Program-made: the position numbers and the translations under genes
Part shown: positions 31,803 through 42,224 of the stretch, in pieces
How the letters are laid out: the number at the start of each line of letters is the position of its first letter
Position numbering within the stretch: position 1 is the first letter of the stretch
Notes under the pieces: model-generated
What the model saw: the letters and a program-made list of their open reading frames with translations, nothing else
Databases searched by the model: none
Told to the model about the DNA's origin: nothing
Source of the DNA: Oikopleura dioica
Taxonomy: Eukaryota > Chordata > Appendicularia > Copelata > Oikopleuridae
Assembly: GCA_907165135.1 (NCBI GenBank)
Contig: OU015568.1
Coordinates: forward strand, 5,898,501 to 5,962,500
Direction: 5' to 3'
Length of the DNA: 64,000 bases

Positions 31803-33994
31803 TTATCTCCGAGTAAGAGTGATGGAATAGGCTTGAGGCAGAAGATACCACTTCTCAGTTTCCATATTGAAACCTTCGTTCGTCAAAGGAATGACCTCGT
31901 TGTTCCGTCCGTAAAAGACATAATCTTTGTTCCAGTTGAAACAATCTCTCATCATTTCTTGAGAAGCATAGAATTCGCGAGAAATGGGAATTCTGACTTG
32001 AGCGCCGGAATGGTCGATGAGCGTATTTTGGAGAATGAAGGCGGAGTTTTCGACTCGGTCCAGCACCATTTGGTGGAAGATTAATGATCCGTCGGGGGTA
32101 AGGTAGGCGCCGGTGACTGTCAGGGGACGGGCGAAGGAGAATTTTGGGTGCAGAAACACTGAAAATATTTGATTTTAAAAAAAGCTAAAATAACCTAACT
32201 TGATACCTGACTTGAAATCTAAATTGCCTCTAGTTTGTTTAATATAATCCATATTTTTCACAATTTGCCATCCACTTTTATTCAAATAAGTTTCAAATTT
32301 CAATCTTCTGAGAAGCAACTCAATTTCGTTTGTTTGGAATTCTCGTTCTTCGAATTTCGGATTTAAATTAAGTCCAGCCAAACTCCGCGGATATATAATC
32401 ATTGTCAGAATTGTAAAGATTGTTTCATATGAATAATAATCTTTCATTGTCGAGTCTTTAACTCGCAAATCATTTTCCAACGCCCATCTCAAAAGAGTCG
32501 TGACTGAAATTGGCACACAAAGATTGCTTTCTTTTTGGTTCAAAACATTTTTCGTCACGTTTTTGAAGTCGAAATTGATCTGCTTCGTCATTTTCTGTTT
32601 TAGATTGGACATCGCCGAAGACTTTGTCAAGTTTTGATCGTCCAGGCAAAAATGGGAAGGCGCGTTTTCTAGCGAGATTACTTCTGACAGGCTTTCGATT
32701 TCATAGGTTAAGGGAGTTTCTCTTGATAGCCAGGCCGCATTGAATCTCTTAAGAATTGCAATTGTCAAAAAAACGAAAGATTCAAAAACCTTAAGTTCAT
32801 TTTTGATCTTTTCTCGCTCGCCGTCTTCGATGGGATTGTAAAGAAGACTCCAGGCAGACTTCCAGTCGCAGAGAATCAAAATGTGAAGTGGCGATCCATC
32901 TCCTCCGTTTCGATCACAAATTTCGGCACTTCCCGAAAACGCAGCGGAACCAGAAACTAAAAAAATCACGGAAAATTAATAATAACCGTATTTAAAACTT
33001 ACATAAATTAAAGGAATCTCTATATTTGCTTCCTCTCCGCGCGTAGCCCATTTCGCGGTAGCTCCTTCTTCCAGTTCTTTCTTCTAACGTTCCGTAATCG
33101 ATTAACTTTGGTTCTCCATATTTCAGGAGAACATTCTCGGGCTTCTTGTCGCGATGATGGATTCCGACGCTTTCCAAATAATCAAGTCCTTTTTGCACTC
33201 CAATTGCTATTTTCTTCCGCTCTTCCAAGTTGAGATCTTCTTTTTTCAGCCGTTTTCGAAGATCGCAGTCGCACTTTTCCATGATTGTGATCCATCCTAT
33301 ACAATCGCCCTTATCCTCGTCTTTGCTCGAGTAGACTTCGATGTTGCAATGATTTTTGATGATATTTGAATGTCGGGGGATCACGGGAACGTCATCTCTT
33401 TCGTCGTTTTCTGCGGTTGCGTAATCTAAGAATAAAAAAATCGAGAAGAAACTGATTCTTCTTACCCTTTGAAAGATGAATCTCAAATTTCAACTCCGCC
33501 TCTTCTCCCAAAAACAGCGCCGAGTCAAAAGCCTGAACTCTAACCGCAACGTCCAATTCTCCAAATTTTTCTTCCAAAACAATCGCTTCTCCTCCTTCAG
33601 AAATCGGTTTAAAAGATTTGTCCAGAATCCATTTTCCAGTTTCCTCTGTCAATTCAGATCGCGCGTTTTTTCGACTTTTAAAACTCGGATTTTTTTCAAG
33701 AATCGTTTTTTGAAATGTAGAAATCGCCCATTTTTCTCTTTCATTGCCATCACGAAAAACTTTTCCTTCTCCATTTTCAAAAACAACCTCCTCCCAACAA
33801 GCATTATAAGAATTTTCAAACTCGTGTCTCTCAAGCGACAAAATCAGTCTGTCCAAGTCATCTCTGCTCGTCGTTCTCTTCAACTTCTTCTTAAAACCCT
33901 CCAGCCATTTTTCAACCGCTTCTCTCGTCAATTCTTTTGGATGCGTCGTCACTGGATTCATCTGCAGCTTCTTTTTCTCGACTTCGAAATTCAA
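31803..33994 (-). CDS. Kinase-like plus papain-fold cysteine-peptidase-like protein
   Basis: Exons 33994-33466, 33425-33003, 32956-32207, 32158-31803, all GT-AG and in phase; about 690 residues. After an N-terminal helical region, a protein-kinase domain is seen: glycine loop ISEGGEAIVL, strand VAVRV (the usual VAxK lysine is Arg), IHHRDKKPENVLL and LIDYG in place of DFG. Then, after about residue 430, LCVPISVTTLLRWALENDL has the shape of the catalytic-Cys helix of C39-like peptidases (CxPxxxxxLLR), and GSLIFHQMVLDR...FILQNT that of the His/Asn strands. The missing Lys makes the kinase part atypical. There is no signal peptide. The pairing of these two domains is not one I know. The start could also be the Met 11 codons downstream. 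Confidence 0.68.
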
Positions 33995-34162
33995 AAAAAG
34001 TAAGTTTTTAAAATTGCTCTTCTCAAAAACGGAAGATCATAAACCGGCAAAAAAGCGCTCCCTTGACTCTGAAATTACGACTTTGTTTTTATTACCACAA
34101 AAAAAAAACGAAGTCAGAGTACCCGAAAAATCGTAATTTACGATTCGTTAACCCCCGTGTTA

Positions 34163-34394
34163 AGCTCGCCAATCTGTGTTGAAAACCTGAGTCAGGGTCT
34201 GAAAGATCAAAAATGAAAAGCCGCAAAGGGGCTTTATTTTCAAAAGATGTAAGCAAGATGTTAAATACACATAACAAAGAAAATTTCGCGAAGCAGCTTT
34301 GCGGTTTAAAAAAAAGCCGCTTTTCATAATTGATCTTTCAGACCCTGAGTCAGGTTTTCCACACAGGGATTTCGAACTCTGTTGCCGAGCCCAG
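34163..34394. mobile_element. CCTGAGTCAGG palindromic element, copy 16
   Basis: Ends AAGCTCGCCAATCTGTGTTG and GTTGCCGAGCCC; an insertion (GATTTCGAACTCT) splits the right arm. Interior GCGGC hairpins. Between the kinase-like gene and the coiled-coil gene. Confidence 0.8.
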
Positions 34395-34654
34395 CCCCTG
34401 CGAAAAAGAATCTTCTATTTCATATAAATTCTTAAAAAATCGATCAATTGACAAAATAAATATGGTAAAATTTTATTCACAAATAATAAATTTTTCATAA
34501 ATTTCTTTCATTTGCAAAATGGTGGGCAATGATTGACGAAAAAATGGACAGAAACAAGCTTTTTTTGACAATATTTAATTTCAAGAATTTTCATCAATTC
34601 GGCTGCTTCCTGAATTGAAATGCATGTACAAGTGAGTTTACTGGAGGGGTCTCC

Positions 34655-36490
34655 TTAACACGTGATGTCGATTTCTTCGGAATAGGAATGGGCGATTTCC
34701 GATTCGGAGTGGCCGGAATCGGACGATGGACTCGCCATTTGCAAAATCTAAGAAAACGTAATTTTCGGCGAAAATCTTTCTTCTTCTTTTTCTTTGTTGT
34801 AATTTTGAAGAATCTCGACGCATTCGAGCAGACTCATCATTGGAGTCGTTACCTTGGGGGCGTAGATTTCCGGAGAAGATGGATTTTGGAGACTTTCCGA
34901 CTTTTCGGAGGAGTTTGAAGAGGGGGTCTTCCTTGTTGTCTCCTAAAAAAAATTTTTATAAAAAAATTTTTTTAGAATTTTTTTTTTTTACTTTTTAGAT
35001 TTTTTTTAGAATTTTCAGAAATTTTCAAAATTTTTTTAAAAATTTTTTTCGTTCAAATTATGAGCTTTTGAAAATCAGACACGCTGGGTTTCTTTTTTTT
35101 TTGCTTGAAGTCAAAGTTGTTTATGCAATTGTGACAATGGTTCATCCCAATTATACAAAAGGCGTAAATAAGAAAACCCGCGCTGACAGGTTAATTTATA
35201 CAATCTTACGTGGCCTGCGCTGATTTTAGCTTAGACCCGCGCTTTTAGACTGTTTGAATTGGTCAGAATTACAGCTGCGAAAGTGGCGTTTCGCGAACTT
35301 GGGAAATGTCTTTCGCAAATTATTAACAGGGTGACACCCTTATTAAATTTGACAAAAAATAATCAGAGAAATAATGCTTCCTCATTACTGCTAAAAAAGC
35401 CGCACGCGGCTTCGAGCAAGAAAATTATGAAAAAAGCCGCGTTTTCGCGGCTAAGGCATATTTTCGCTCCAAGCCGCGTGCGGCTATTTGAATTCGAGCC
35501 CTTATTAGGAAGCATTCGTTTTCTGATTATTTCAGTCAATAAGGGTGTCACTCTGTTAATAACTTGAGTCTCTTAATAAAAATATAAGATTACCTGATTT
35601 TCTTCTGATTGTTGATTTTTGCCTTCGTTTGAAGAGTTTCGAGAAGCCTTAAAAACCGTTATTTTCTCATCAAAATATCAAGAGTTCTGTGGCTTGAATC
35701 ATACTGAAAGGAGTGTCCCAAATCTGCAAAGTTCTTCGTCTTTTTTTCTGTTCAAATCTTCAAGAATCGAAATTTTTCCCTCCAAATTGAGTCTCGTGTC
35801 GTTCCAAAACGATTTCTCCGTTTCGAGTCGTCGAATTTGTTGCTGAAAAAGTATAATTACGTTTCGAGAAAGAAACTCGAGTTGGGTAATGGGGCGAATA
35901 AATCCGGAAAGCTAAAGAAACCACAAGTAAGTTCCAAACGTATGTAAGAGTTAGGCCAGTAGAAGGACAGCCAGGGCGGAAATTGTATATTGAGAGAAAT
36001 GATGCTCTTGGTTTTCGAAAATTAAGGAAGGGGGGTCGAGAATGATTTTTTCAGGGGCTATCGTAATTTCGCTAATACATACTTATAGTCTGCATATGAA
36101 ATTTATATTTTCGGAATCTACAGATCGTCCCGAATCTATAGAGCTTAAAATCATTTGATAAAAATCAGATTAAGGGTGTCAAATTGAGAAAATTGTAAAA
36201 AAATGACCATTTTTTGTGAATTTTCGCGAAAATGGCCCTATTTTGACCCGTTTTTGACCGACTTTTTCTGACCAAAATTTTTTCATCTTCTCGACGATAG
36301 ATTTTTTCAACCCTTTTCTACTCACCAGCGTATTCATATTTAGCCTTTCTAATCAGGTTTTCCCGCATTTTGGTTAACGAAAATCCCGATTCTCCTCGAC
36401 CCCTCCCCTCTATTTGAATTGAATTTTTATCAGAATTTTAAATTCTTACTATTTTCGCTTGCAAAGGCTCTGGTGGAAGTTTGATTCTGG
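34655..36490 (-). CDS. Coiled-coil protein, unknown (5' end not found)
   Basis: Four pieces join in phase on the minus strand: 36490-36450 (RIKLPPEPLQAKI), 35911-about 35750 (FIRPITQLEFLSRN ... LETEKSFWNDTRLNLEGKIS, a likely coiled coil), 35647-35594 (Ser/Gln-rich) and 34942-34655 (Ser/Pro-rich, then LLECVEILQNYNKEK, ending EEIDITC). The last exon contains an in-frame stop at TTTTCTTAG, so a further intron must end there; both a GT-AG (from about 34848) and a 39-base GA-AG intron fit the frame. In the second exon the 18 bases GTAATTATACTTTTTCAG look like a complete intron but are in frame and very short. No domain was recognised. Confidence 0.45.
35320..35562. mobile_element. Palindromic element with GTGACACCCTTATT ends, copy a
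   Basis: Outer arms TATTAACAGGGTGACACCCT and AAGGGTGTCACTCTGTTAAT; inner arms AATCAGAGAAATAATGCTTC / GAAGCATTCG...CTGATTATTT, and GCCGC/GCGGC hairpins in the centre. It is a second MITE family sharing only the hairpin core with the CCTGAGTCAGG family. It lies in an intron of the coiled-coil gene. Confidence 0.85.
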
Positions 36491-37240
36491 CTAAGAGAAA
36501 TTATCTAAAAGCAAGAGCGTAAAAAATGCAGCAAAAAAGGTCAGCTTCGCGCTCGGAACAGATGATGATGGAGTAATTGAGCATGGACTGTTTTAATTAG
36601 AAAGGTGATGAGCTTTTTGATATTTTCGCGCCGCCGTGGACCGAAAATGTTACGCGGCGTGAAATGCAGCGCAGCGCGGCGGGCGGGTTAATTCTTTCCA
36701 AAATTAACCGGTTGTGGCCTTTTTGTGAACATTCCAGATTTGTGACACGTCAGAAAAGAAAAACCAGCGGTCCATCATGTCACAGCCCGTGTGATGTAAT
36801 TAGCCAAGCGCTTAATTCGACAATCTTAATGATGAGCCTTTTTTGACGCCGGAAACCGCGCGGTTGGTTAACTGTCTCAAGACGTTTTTTTTACAAGTTT
36901 TTGATAAGAAATGCAACTCATTTAAAAATTTTTAGGTGGAATAAATTTGTTAGAATTTTCAAAATTATATTTTATTTTTTCGAAATTGTGTCTTTTGAAA
37001 CTATCAAATTGGCGTAAAGTATTTTTGTTATGTTTTTCTTTCGGAAAGGAAAATAACGTGTGTCGGTAATGGCCACTTGGCGCAAAAAGCAGCTTACAGC
37101 GTTACGGAATCGTTACTCCTTCTAAACCTTTTTTCTATAAATAGTAGTTTACTATTTACGTCTCGAAGAGAGACTTTATTTTTTCGGATGTGATTACACC
37201 TTGAATTTTGGGCGCTTTAGACTTTGACGAAAACAAAGAA
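36491..37240. other. No gene recognised
   Basis: No convincing exon or repeat was seen on either strand; first exons of the coiled-coil gene may be hidden here. Confidence 0.4.
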
Positions 37241-37242
37241 TA

Positions 37243-37446
37243 GGCACGGCAAGCTGCGTAGAAAACCTGAGTCAGGGTCTTAAAGGGCTAAAATGTAAAG
37301 CCGCTGAGCGGCTTTTTTTGACAAAGCCGCAAACCGGCTTCGCAAAAACTTCAAAAAAACAGATGAAAATTTCGCGAAGCCGCTCCGCGGCTTTTCATTT
37401 TAGCCCTTTAAGACCCTGACTCAGGTTTTCTGCAAAGGTTGCTGAT
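37243..37446. mobile_element. CCTGAGTCAGG palindromic element, copy 17
   Basis: Ends GGCACGGCAAGCTGCGTAG and CTGCAAAGGTTGCTG with intact cores; inner arms TTAAAGGGCTAAAATG / CATTTTAGCCCTTTAA match perfectly, and GCGGC hairpins fill the centre. Confidence 0.85.
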
Positions 37447-37916
37447 TGAAGAAAAAAATTTTTTTTTGAAGAAAAAAAGTCATTTTGAAGCTTGTTATTG
37501 CCGATAAATACGCTTTTTCGATTTGTTCTTTTTTTCCGGAATTTTATTCTTTCAATTTCGTTTCAAATAAAAAAGCGTCTTCCTTCCGGCTTAGTCCCTT
37601 CTTCCTTCCTGTCTCATCTTTTGTTCACAGAAAGTTCAAAAAATCAGTCCCGAAATAAATTTAATCGAAATTTTTGTCCAAAAAGAAAGGAGACAAAAGA
37701 ACAAACTTTCAAGTGAAATCGGTGACGGGAAAAATCACCGCAAGTTGGTGAGGTTCACGAAAGAAAGGGGCAAAACCTTCCAAAAAACGGAGTCAAAGGC
37801 GCCTTACTGTGGTCGAAAGTGGCCACAATCTAATGCTTCTTCCGCTAAAGGATATTTTTACTTTCTTTTCTCTGATTTGTTTTAACGGTTTATTCAACCA
37901 TATTTTTTTTTGAAAA

Positions 37917-38194
37917 TTAGCAAAGTGACACCCTTATTCCAAATCAAATTTATAGAAAGTTACCATAGAAAATCGGGTTTATCTTTCTTTATTTCTGATA
38001 AAAATCGAGAAGCCACTTGCGGCTTCGAGTAGTGATGGACAGAAAAGCCGCGCTCCGCGCGGCTTCTTTGTCTTTTTACTCGGAGCCGCAAGCGGCTTCT
38101 CGATTTTTATCAGAAATAAAGAAAGATAAACCCGATTTTCTATGGTAACTTTCTATAAATTTGATTTGGAATAAGGGTGTCACTTTGCTGATCT
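37917..38194. mobile_element. Palindromic element with GTGACACCCTTATT ends, copy b
   Basis: Near-perfect palindrome of about 275 bases: TTAGCAAAGTGACACCCTTA at the left, TAAGGGTGTCACTTTGCTGA at the right, with arms of over 100 bases essentially identical and a GCGGC hairpin core. The high arm identity suggests recent insertion or gene conversion. Confidence 0.92.
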
Positions 38195-38391
38195 TTAAAA
38201 AAGATTCTGGTATAAATCTGGAAAATTCCGGCCAAAAAAGAAGCAGCCGTTCAAAGCGGGCTAATCCGGCATTGGCCGAGTAAAACTCATATGGAAAGGA
38301 AACGTGTTGGAATTATCTGCGGCTCAGCGCCCGGATCGCCAAAAAGTGACCGGTCAGATTCTGTTTCAGTAACATGGATCCGGAAGATGCG

Positions 38392-40893
38392 CTAAGCCAC
38401 CAGGGTTTTGTGCAACTCAATATCACGGTAGTTTCTTTTTTAAAAATAGACTTCGATTTTGGACGGAGCCAAAATGGGGTTCTCGTCATTTTGTTTTCAA
38501 TTTGAATTTGATATTCTTACGTTTTGAAGATGCAGCAAGTTTTCAGAAGACGCTGCCTGTGCCGCGATGGTACAGAGGGAATTGTAGAGATGCGGGTCGG
38601 CGCGGATCGCCGGCGAGCAGTGGATTAATGCGGCCAGCCAATTTGATGTCAGCATCGCTAAAACGACGATTTTTATTTTGAAGATTTGCGGCTTCGAGCA
38701 AATAAGAACGAAAAAGCCGCGCTGTGTGCGGCTTAAGTTATCTTTGACTCGAAAAACCATATCTCAAATTCAAAAAGCCGCGCGCGGCTCATCAGTCCTC
38801 TTATTTAAGCCGCGCGCGGCTTCTTTATTTTGTTATATAATTTTTCGAGCCAAAAAGACCATGAGCCACACAAAGCGCGGCTTTTTCGCTTTTATTTGCT
38901 CAAAGCCGAAAGCGGCTTCTCGAGTTTTAACAATAAAAAACCATGATGTACCTTGATGTTGTGTGGAAGTCGATAAAAGAGCTTGTGGAAGATGTGGAGT
39001 CGTCGGTAAAATTCGCTCGATGCTCAAGTTTTTGGAAAACTTGATCTCCGTCGATTCGGCAGAATCAGACTCGTTGGAGCCTTGTCCGACCGAACCCGTT
39101 CTTTCCAGTCGTTTTTGACTGCCAGTTCCTGCTCTTTCCGGCTCGCTGGTGTAAAAGGTCGGCATGATCAGGCCATGAGCGGGTGTTTTCTGCGCCGTGT
39201 GGATTCTCGATTGTTTTGGAAGAGATTCGGAAGGGTCGAAAGTTTCAGAAAGTCGCTCTCTTTTGTAGACTCGGCGGCGAATCTTGTCTTCGGAGCCTGA
39301 AACCGGAGATTTAAAAACGCCCTGCATTTTCGATTCTACCTTTGTGGACTGCGGGGAGCAGCTCATATACACGGTACGGGTCAGAAATGTCCAGCCGCGA
39401 CAGGTCGGGTAATTCGCGAATGTCAGGCATTTTATTGAGAGCGCAGCGAAGACGAGTTTTCCAAACGATGGGCTCGGGCTTATCGACTCCTGAAATGAGA
39501 AATTATGAAACAGGTCATTTTTGACATGTTTGCAGAAGATATTTATCGAAATATTACAGAAAGAAATTAAAAATTGGGTTCTTTTGAATGATGATTTTTG
39601 ATTGGCTCTTATTGAAAAAACTGGCTTCTGATTCGTCGAAAAGCCCGCTGGACCCAAATCTTGCTTTTTTGTTCTTTTTTGATTGTAAAAAATAAAGGGA
39701 TCCCCATCTCATAGAAAAAAAAAACTTCAGTAAGGTCGCCATTTTAACGGATTTTATGACTGTACCTTCTCTGTACCGCCCCGAATGCTTCGCCCACTCC
39801 ATGAAGATCTTAGAATCTTCGAGGTTGTAATCCTGTCTTCCAGCATGCTTCCACGGCATTCGAAATATCGTCCTATCTTCGTTCAGCCAAGTCAGTCCTG
39901 GAACATCGCCGCTAGAATTTATTTTGTGAAAATCGAGTTAATGAATTTGAAAGCGGAAATATAGCGGATCAAAGCGATCAACCCAAAAGCGAATGTTATT
40001 GAAGTGAAAGGGTAAAAGTATAAATTTTATGGCGGCTGAGAGATCAAAGTTGCGATGAGTACCAAGTCGGCTAAATCTTTCACTTTCAAGCTCAAATTAA
40101 CGAGACCGCAACACTCAGAAAAACTGTCGTTTCAAGCCTTTTCGAGCAAAAACAAACAAATTAAAAAAAAACATAAAAATGAGTTTCACACCTGTCGAAA
40201 TTCTGATAAATTGATCAGATGAAAAGCCGCTTGCGGCTTCAAGAAAAAAGATTAAAGCCGCAGCTAACGCGGCTATTTCAGATAGCCGATTTCTCCTGAT
40301 GCGCGCGGCTTTTCGATCATATCATTGGAAACTTTGCGGCTTTTTGTCGGCTTTTGAGAAAACAGCCGCCTGCGGCTTCAGGCAAGAATTCTCCAAAAAG
40401 CGGCTTTTTCACTTTTTAGAAAAATTTTATGATTGACTTACCCATCGATCATTTTTTCGAGCCAGGTTCTGAGTCTGTCCCTGTATTCGTATTCGTGAGA
40501 TCCAGTTCCCAACGAACCTGTGGATCCAGAAGAGCTACCGGTTGGAGATCGCGGTCCATTTGACTGGAGAATTTGATCTACTGTCTGTTTCTGAATAATT
40601 TTTTATAAAAAAGGAAGAGATTGGCTGATCTGCATTTTGATATTGTAAAAAGCCGCGCGCGGCTTCTTTCCTCAGCTTCAAACCTGCGTGAAAAACCTGA
40701 GTCAGGGTTTTCAAGATCTTTTAGGAAAAGCCGCGTTAAAAGAAGCCGCAAATCAACGCGGCTTTTAATGAAAGATCTCTCAGACCCTGACTCAGGTTTT
40801 CTGCACAGGTTGCCGAGCCCATCTAAAAACTGATAATTACTGTACCTTTACAGGGCCATTGGAAAGCCAAGGTCTTTGAAAATCAAGCGTCAT
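38392..40893 (-). CDS. Interferon-regulatory-factor-family transcription factor
   Basis: Nuclear DNA-binding protein. Exons 40893-40846, 40590-40442, 39911-39766, 39490-39340, 39296-38952, 38657-38521, 38415-38392; GT-AG and in phase throughout. The IRF DNA-binding domain has all five tryptophans: RLRTWLEK, GLTWLNEDR, RMPWKHAGRQDY, FMEWAKHSG and IVWKTRLRCALNK, followed by SRLDISDPYRVYEL. The region after it is Ser/Thr/Pro-rich with basic patches (KIRRRVYKRER) and shows no clear IRF-association domain; total about 330 residues. The N-terminal extension (GSSSGSTGSLGTG) is low-complexity. Introns hold a CCTGAGTCAGG element (intron 1) and many GCGGC hairpins (introns 2 and 5). The tiny last exon is a guess. 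Subfamily not assignable. Confidence 0.88.
38690..38930. repeat. GCCGC/GCGGC hairpin cluster in IRF intron
   Basis: At least six GCGGC-type half-hairpins (TTTGCGGCTTCGAGCAAATA, AAAAGCCGCGCTGTGTGCGG, AAAGCCGCGCGCGGCTC, TTAAGCCGCGCGCGGCTTC, TATTTGCTCAAAGCCGAAAG) arranged symmetrically, with TTTTCGAG/CTCGAAAA pairs. No CCTGAGTCAGG arms. Confidence 0.7.
40215..40410. repeat. GCCGC/GCGGC hairpin cluster in IRF intron 2
   Basis: GAAAAGCCGCTTGCGGCTTC, AAAGCCGCAGCTAACGCGGC, GCGCGCGGCTTTTCGATCAT and GCCGCCTGCGGCTTCAGGC in the intron between the first two DNA-binding-domain exons. Confidence 0.65.
40678..40820. mobile_element. CCTGAGTCAGG palindromic element, copy 18 (IRF intron 1)
   Basis: Arms AACCTGCGTGAAAAACCTGA and CAGGTTTTCTGCACAGGTTG then CCGAGCCC; the left terminus is lost. 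Interior hairpin of GCCGCGTT/AACGCGGC. Confidence 0.85.
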
Positions 40894-41290
40894 TTGTTAT
40901 TTTTCTAGCGCCGTTTTCTTCTTCGAAGATTGGATTCTGTTTCTGATCTCTATTGAAAAAAAGATTCGAAGCTGTTTTGAAAATTATGAAAGTAAAAAGT
41001 AAAAGTGTTGCTAATTGATAACTTTGGCTAATGTCTTGTAAGGACCCTTCAAGAAAAATGTCTCAAGACGCAAGCGAAAAATAATCTGGCGCTGCGGAGC
41101 ACATCCGCGTAAAAAAAATCGCGCCGCGGAAAAGCGCGTATATTTTTAGCGCTCTTGTTTTTGGACTGCTTCTATTTCGGTGCTTTTTCGTGAACTTGTG
41201 CTGAAAATGAGAAATAAGGGTGTCAACATCGCTTAGAGCAATATCTTTAAGAATACGATGTTGAGACCATTAAGAAATCTATGATTTTTT

Positions 41291-41531
41291 GGGCTAGGAA
41301 TGATCTGTAGAAAATCTGAGTCAGGGTCAAAATAGCTTAAATAAAAAGCTGCGCAGCGGCTTTTTCTTAAACAAAGCCGCAAAGCGGCTTCGCAAATATT
41401 ACCATTTTAATATTAAAAAAATCCTAGCGGAGCCGCTTCGCGGCTTTGTTTATAAAAAAACCGCTGCGCGGCTTTAACTTTCAGCTCTTTCTGACCCTGA
41501 CTCAGGTTTTCTCCACAAATTGCCCAGCCCA
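41291..41531. mobile_element. CCTGAGTCAGG palindromic element, copy 19
   Basis: Ends TTGGGCTAGGAATGATCTG and CCACAAATTGCCCAGCCCAG; cores CTGAGTCAGG and CCTGACTCAGG; two GCGGC hairpin pairs inside. Intergenic between the IRF gene and the next minus-strand gene. Confidence 0.8.
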
Positions 41532-41621
41532 GATTTTTATAAAATGGCCATTTTTTCTTCTAAAGTTTCGAATCTAAAATAAACGAAACAAAAAAAAAAT
41601 CAGCGAAAATAAATATTGCTA

Positions 41622-42046
41622 ATTTTTCAATGTCAAAAATGTCTCCCATTTTAAAGCTTTTAAAATCTGCCGTCTTTTCCGCTCTAAGCCCATAAAGAGC
41701 TCCCATTTGAAGATGAACCTTGTATGGGCTTTGATCGTTATTTGCGCTAATTCGTAATTTGTCGAAAGAAGCTCTTTTTTACGAGGCAATTTGTTGATTT
41801 TTCGAAGTACACTTTTTGGACACGTGCCTTCGACAGACTCAAACTTCAAAGGAGATCTTGGTCCAATTTTTTGAAACTGAAATTTTTCAAAAAAAAATTG
41901 ATTGATTTTTCTAATAATTGGGGCTTCTTATTAAAGAAATATTCTTACCTGTTTTTTTTTCTATTTTTTGCTCACTGTTATTATATAAGTAAGAAGCATG
42001 TTCCAAAATGACTCGAGCTTGTTGACCAGAACGTAAATTCTAGAAT
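41622..42046 (-). CDS. Unknown protein, two C-terminal exons
   Basis: Exon about 42046-41955 (NLRSGQQARVILEHASYLYN, then Lys/Glu-rich) follows CTAG; exon about 41881-41622 (GPRSPLKFESVEGTC, KINKLPRKKELLSTNYELAQ, FKWELFMGLERKRRQ) ends at a stop. They read as one basic protein if the intron is taken as GG-AG; a GT-AG reading shifts the frame. No domain recognised and the 5' part is missing. Confidence 0.4.
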
Positions 42047-42224
42047 ATTTTTTCCAAAAAATGGTCTTTTTTAGTTCATTTTCTGTAAACTTTACAGTGT
42101 AAAGTTTGCATTCTGAAAAAAGGATCTAAAAGCTGCGAAAAGTGGAAGGAAATAGCACAATCACGTGACAATCCGACCTTGTCCAAAATTTTTAGAAAAA
42201 ACTTTTCTTTTCGCAATTTTTTTT

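Noticed and set aside
33476..34003. Plus-strand Phe/Arg-rich frame of 175 codons
   Set aside because: Antisense of the Lys/Glu-rich kinase-like gene; no motif of its own.
38367..38430. Plus-strand mini exon starting MDPEDALSHQG with a GTAG donor
   Set aside because: No continuing exon was found, and the minus-strand reading gives a short last exon for the IRF gene; both are weak, and the minus reading fits the gene better.
38833..39657. Minus-strand 274-codon frame as a single-exon gene
   Set aside because: Only its central part is real (IRF exon 5); the ends run through introns and GCGGC hairpins.
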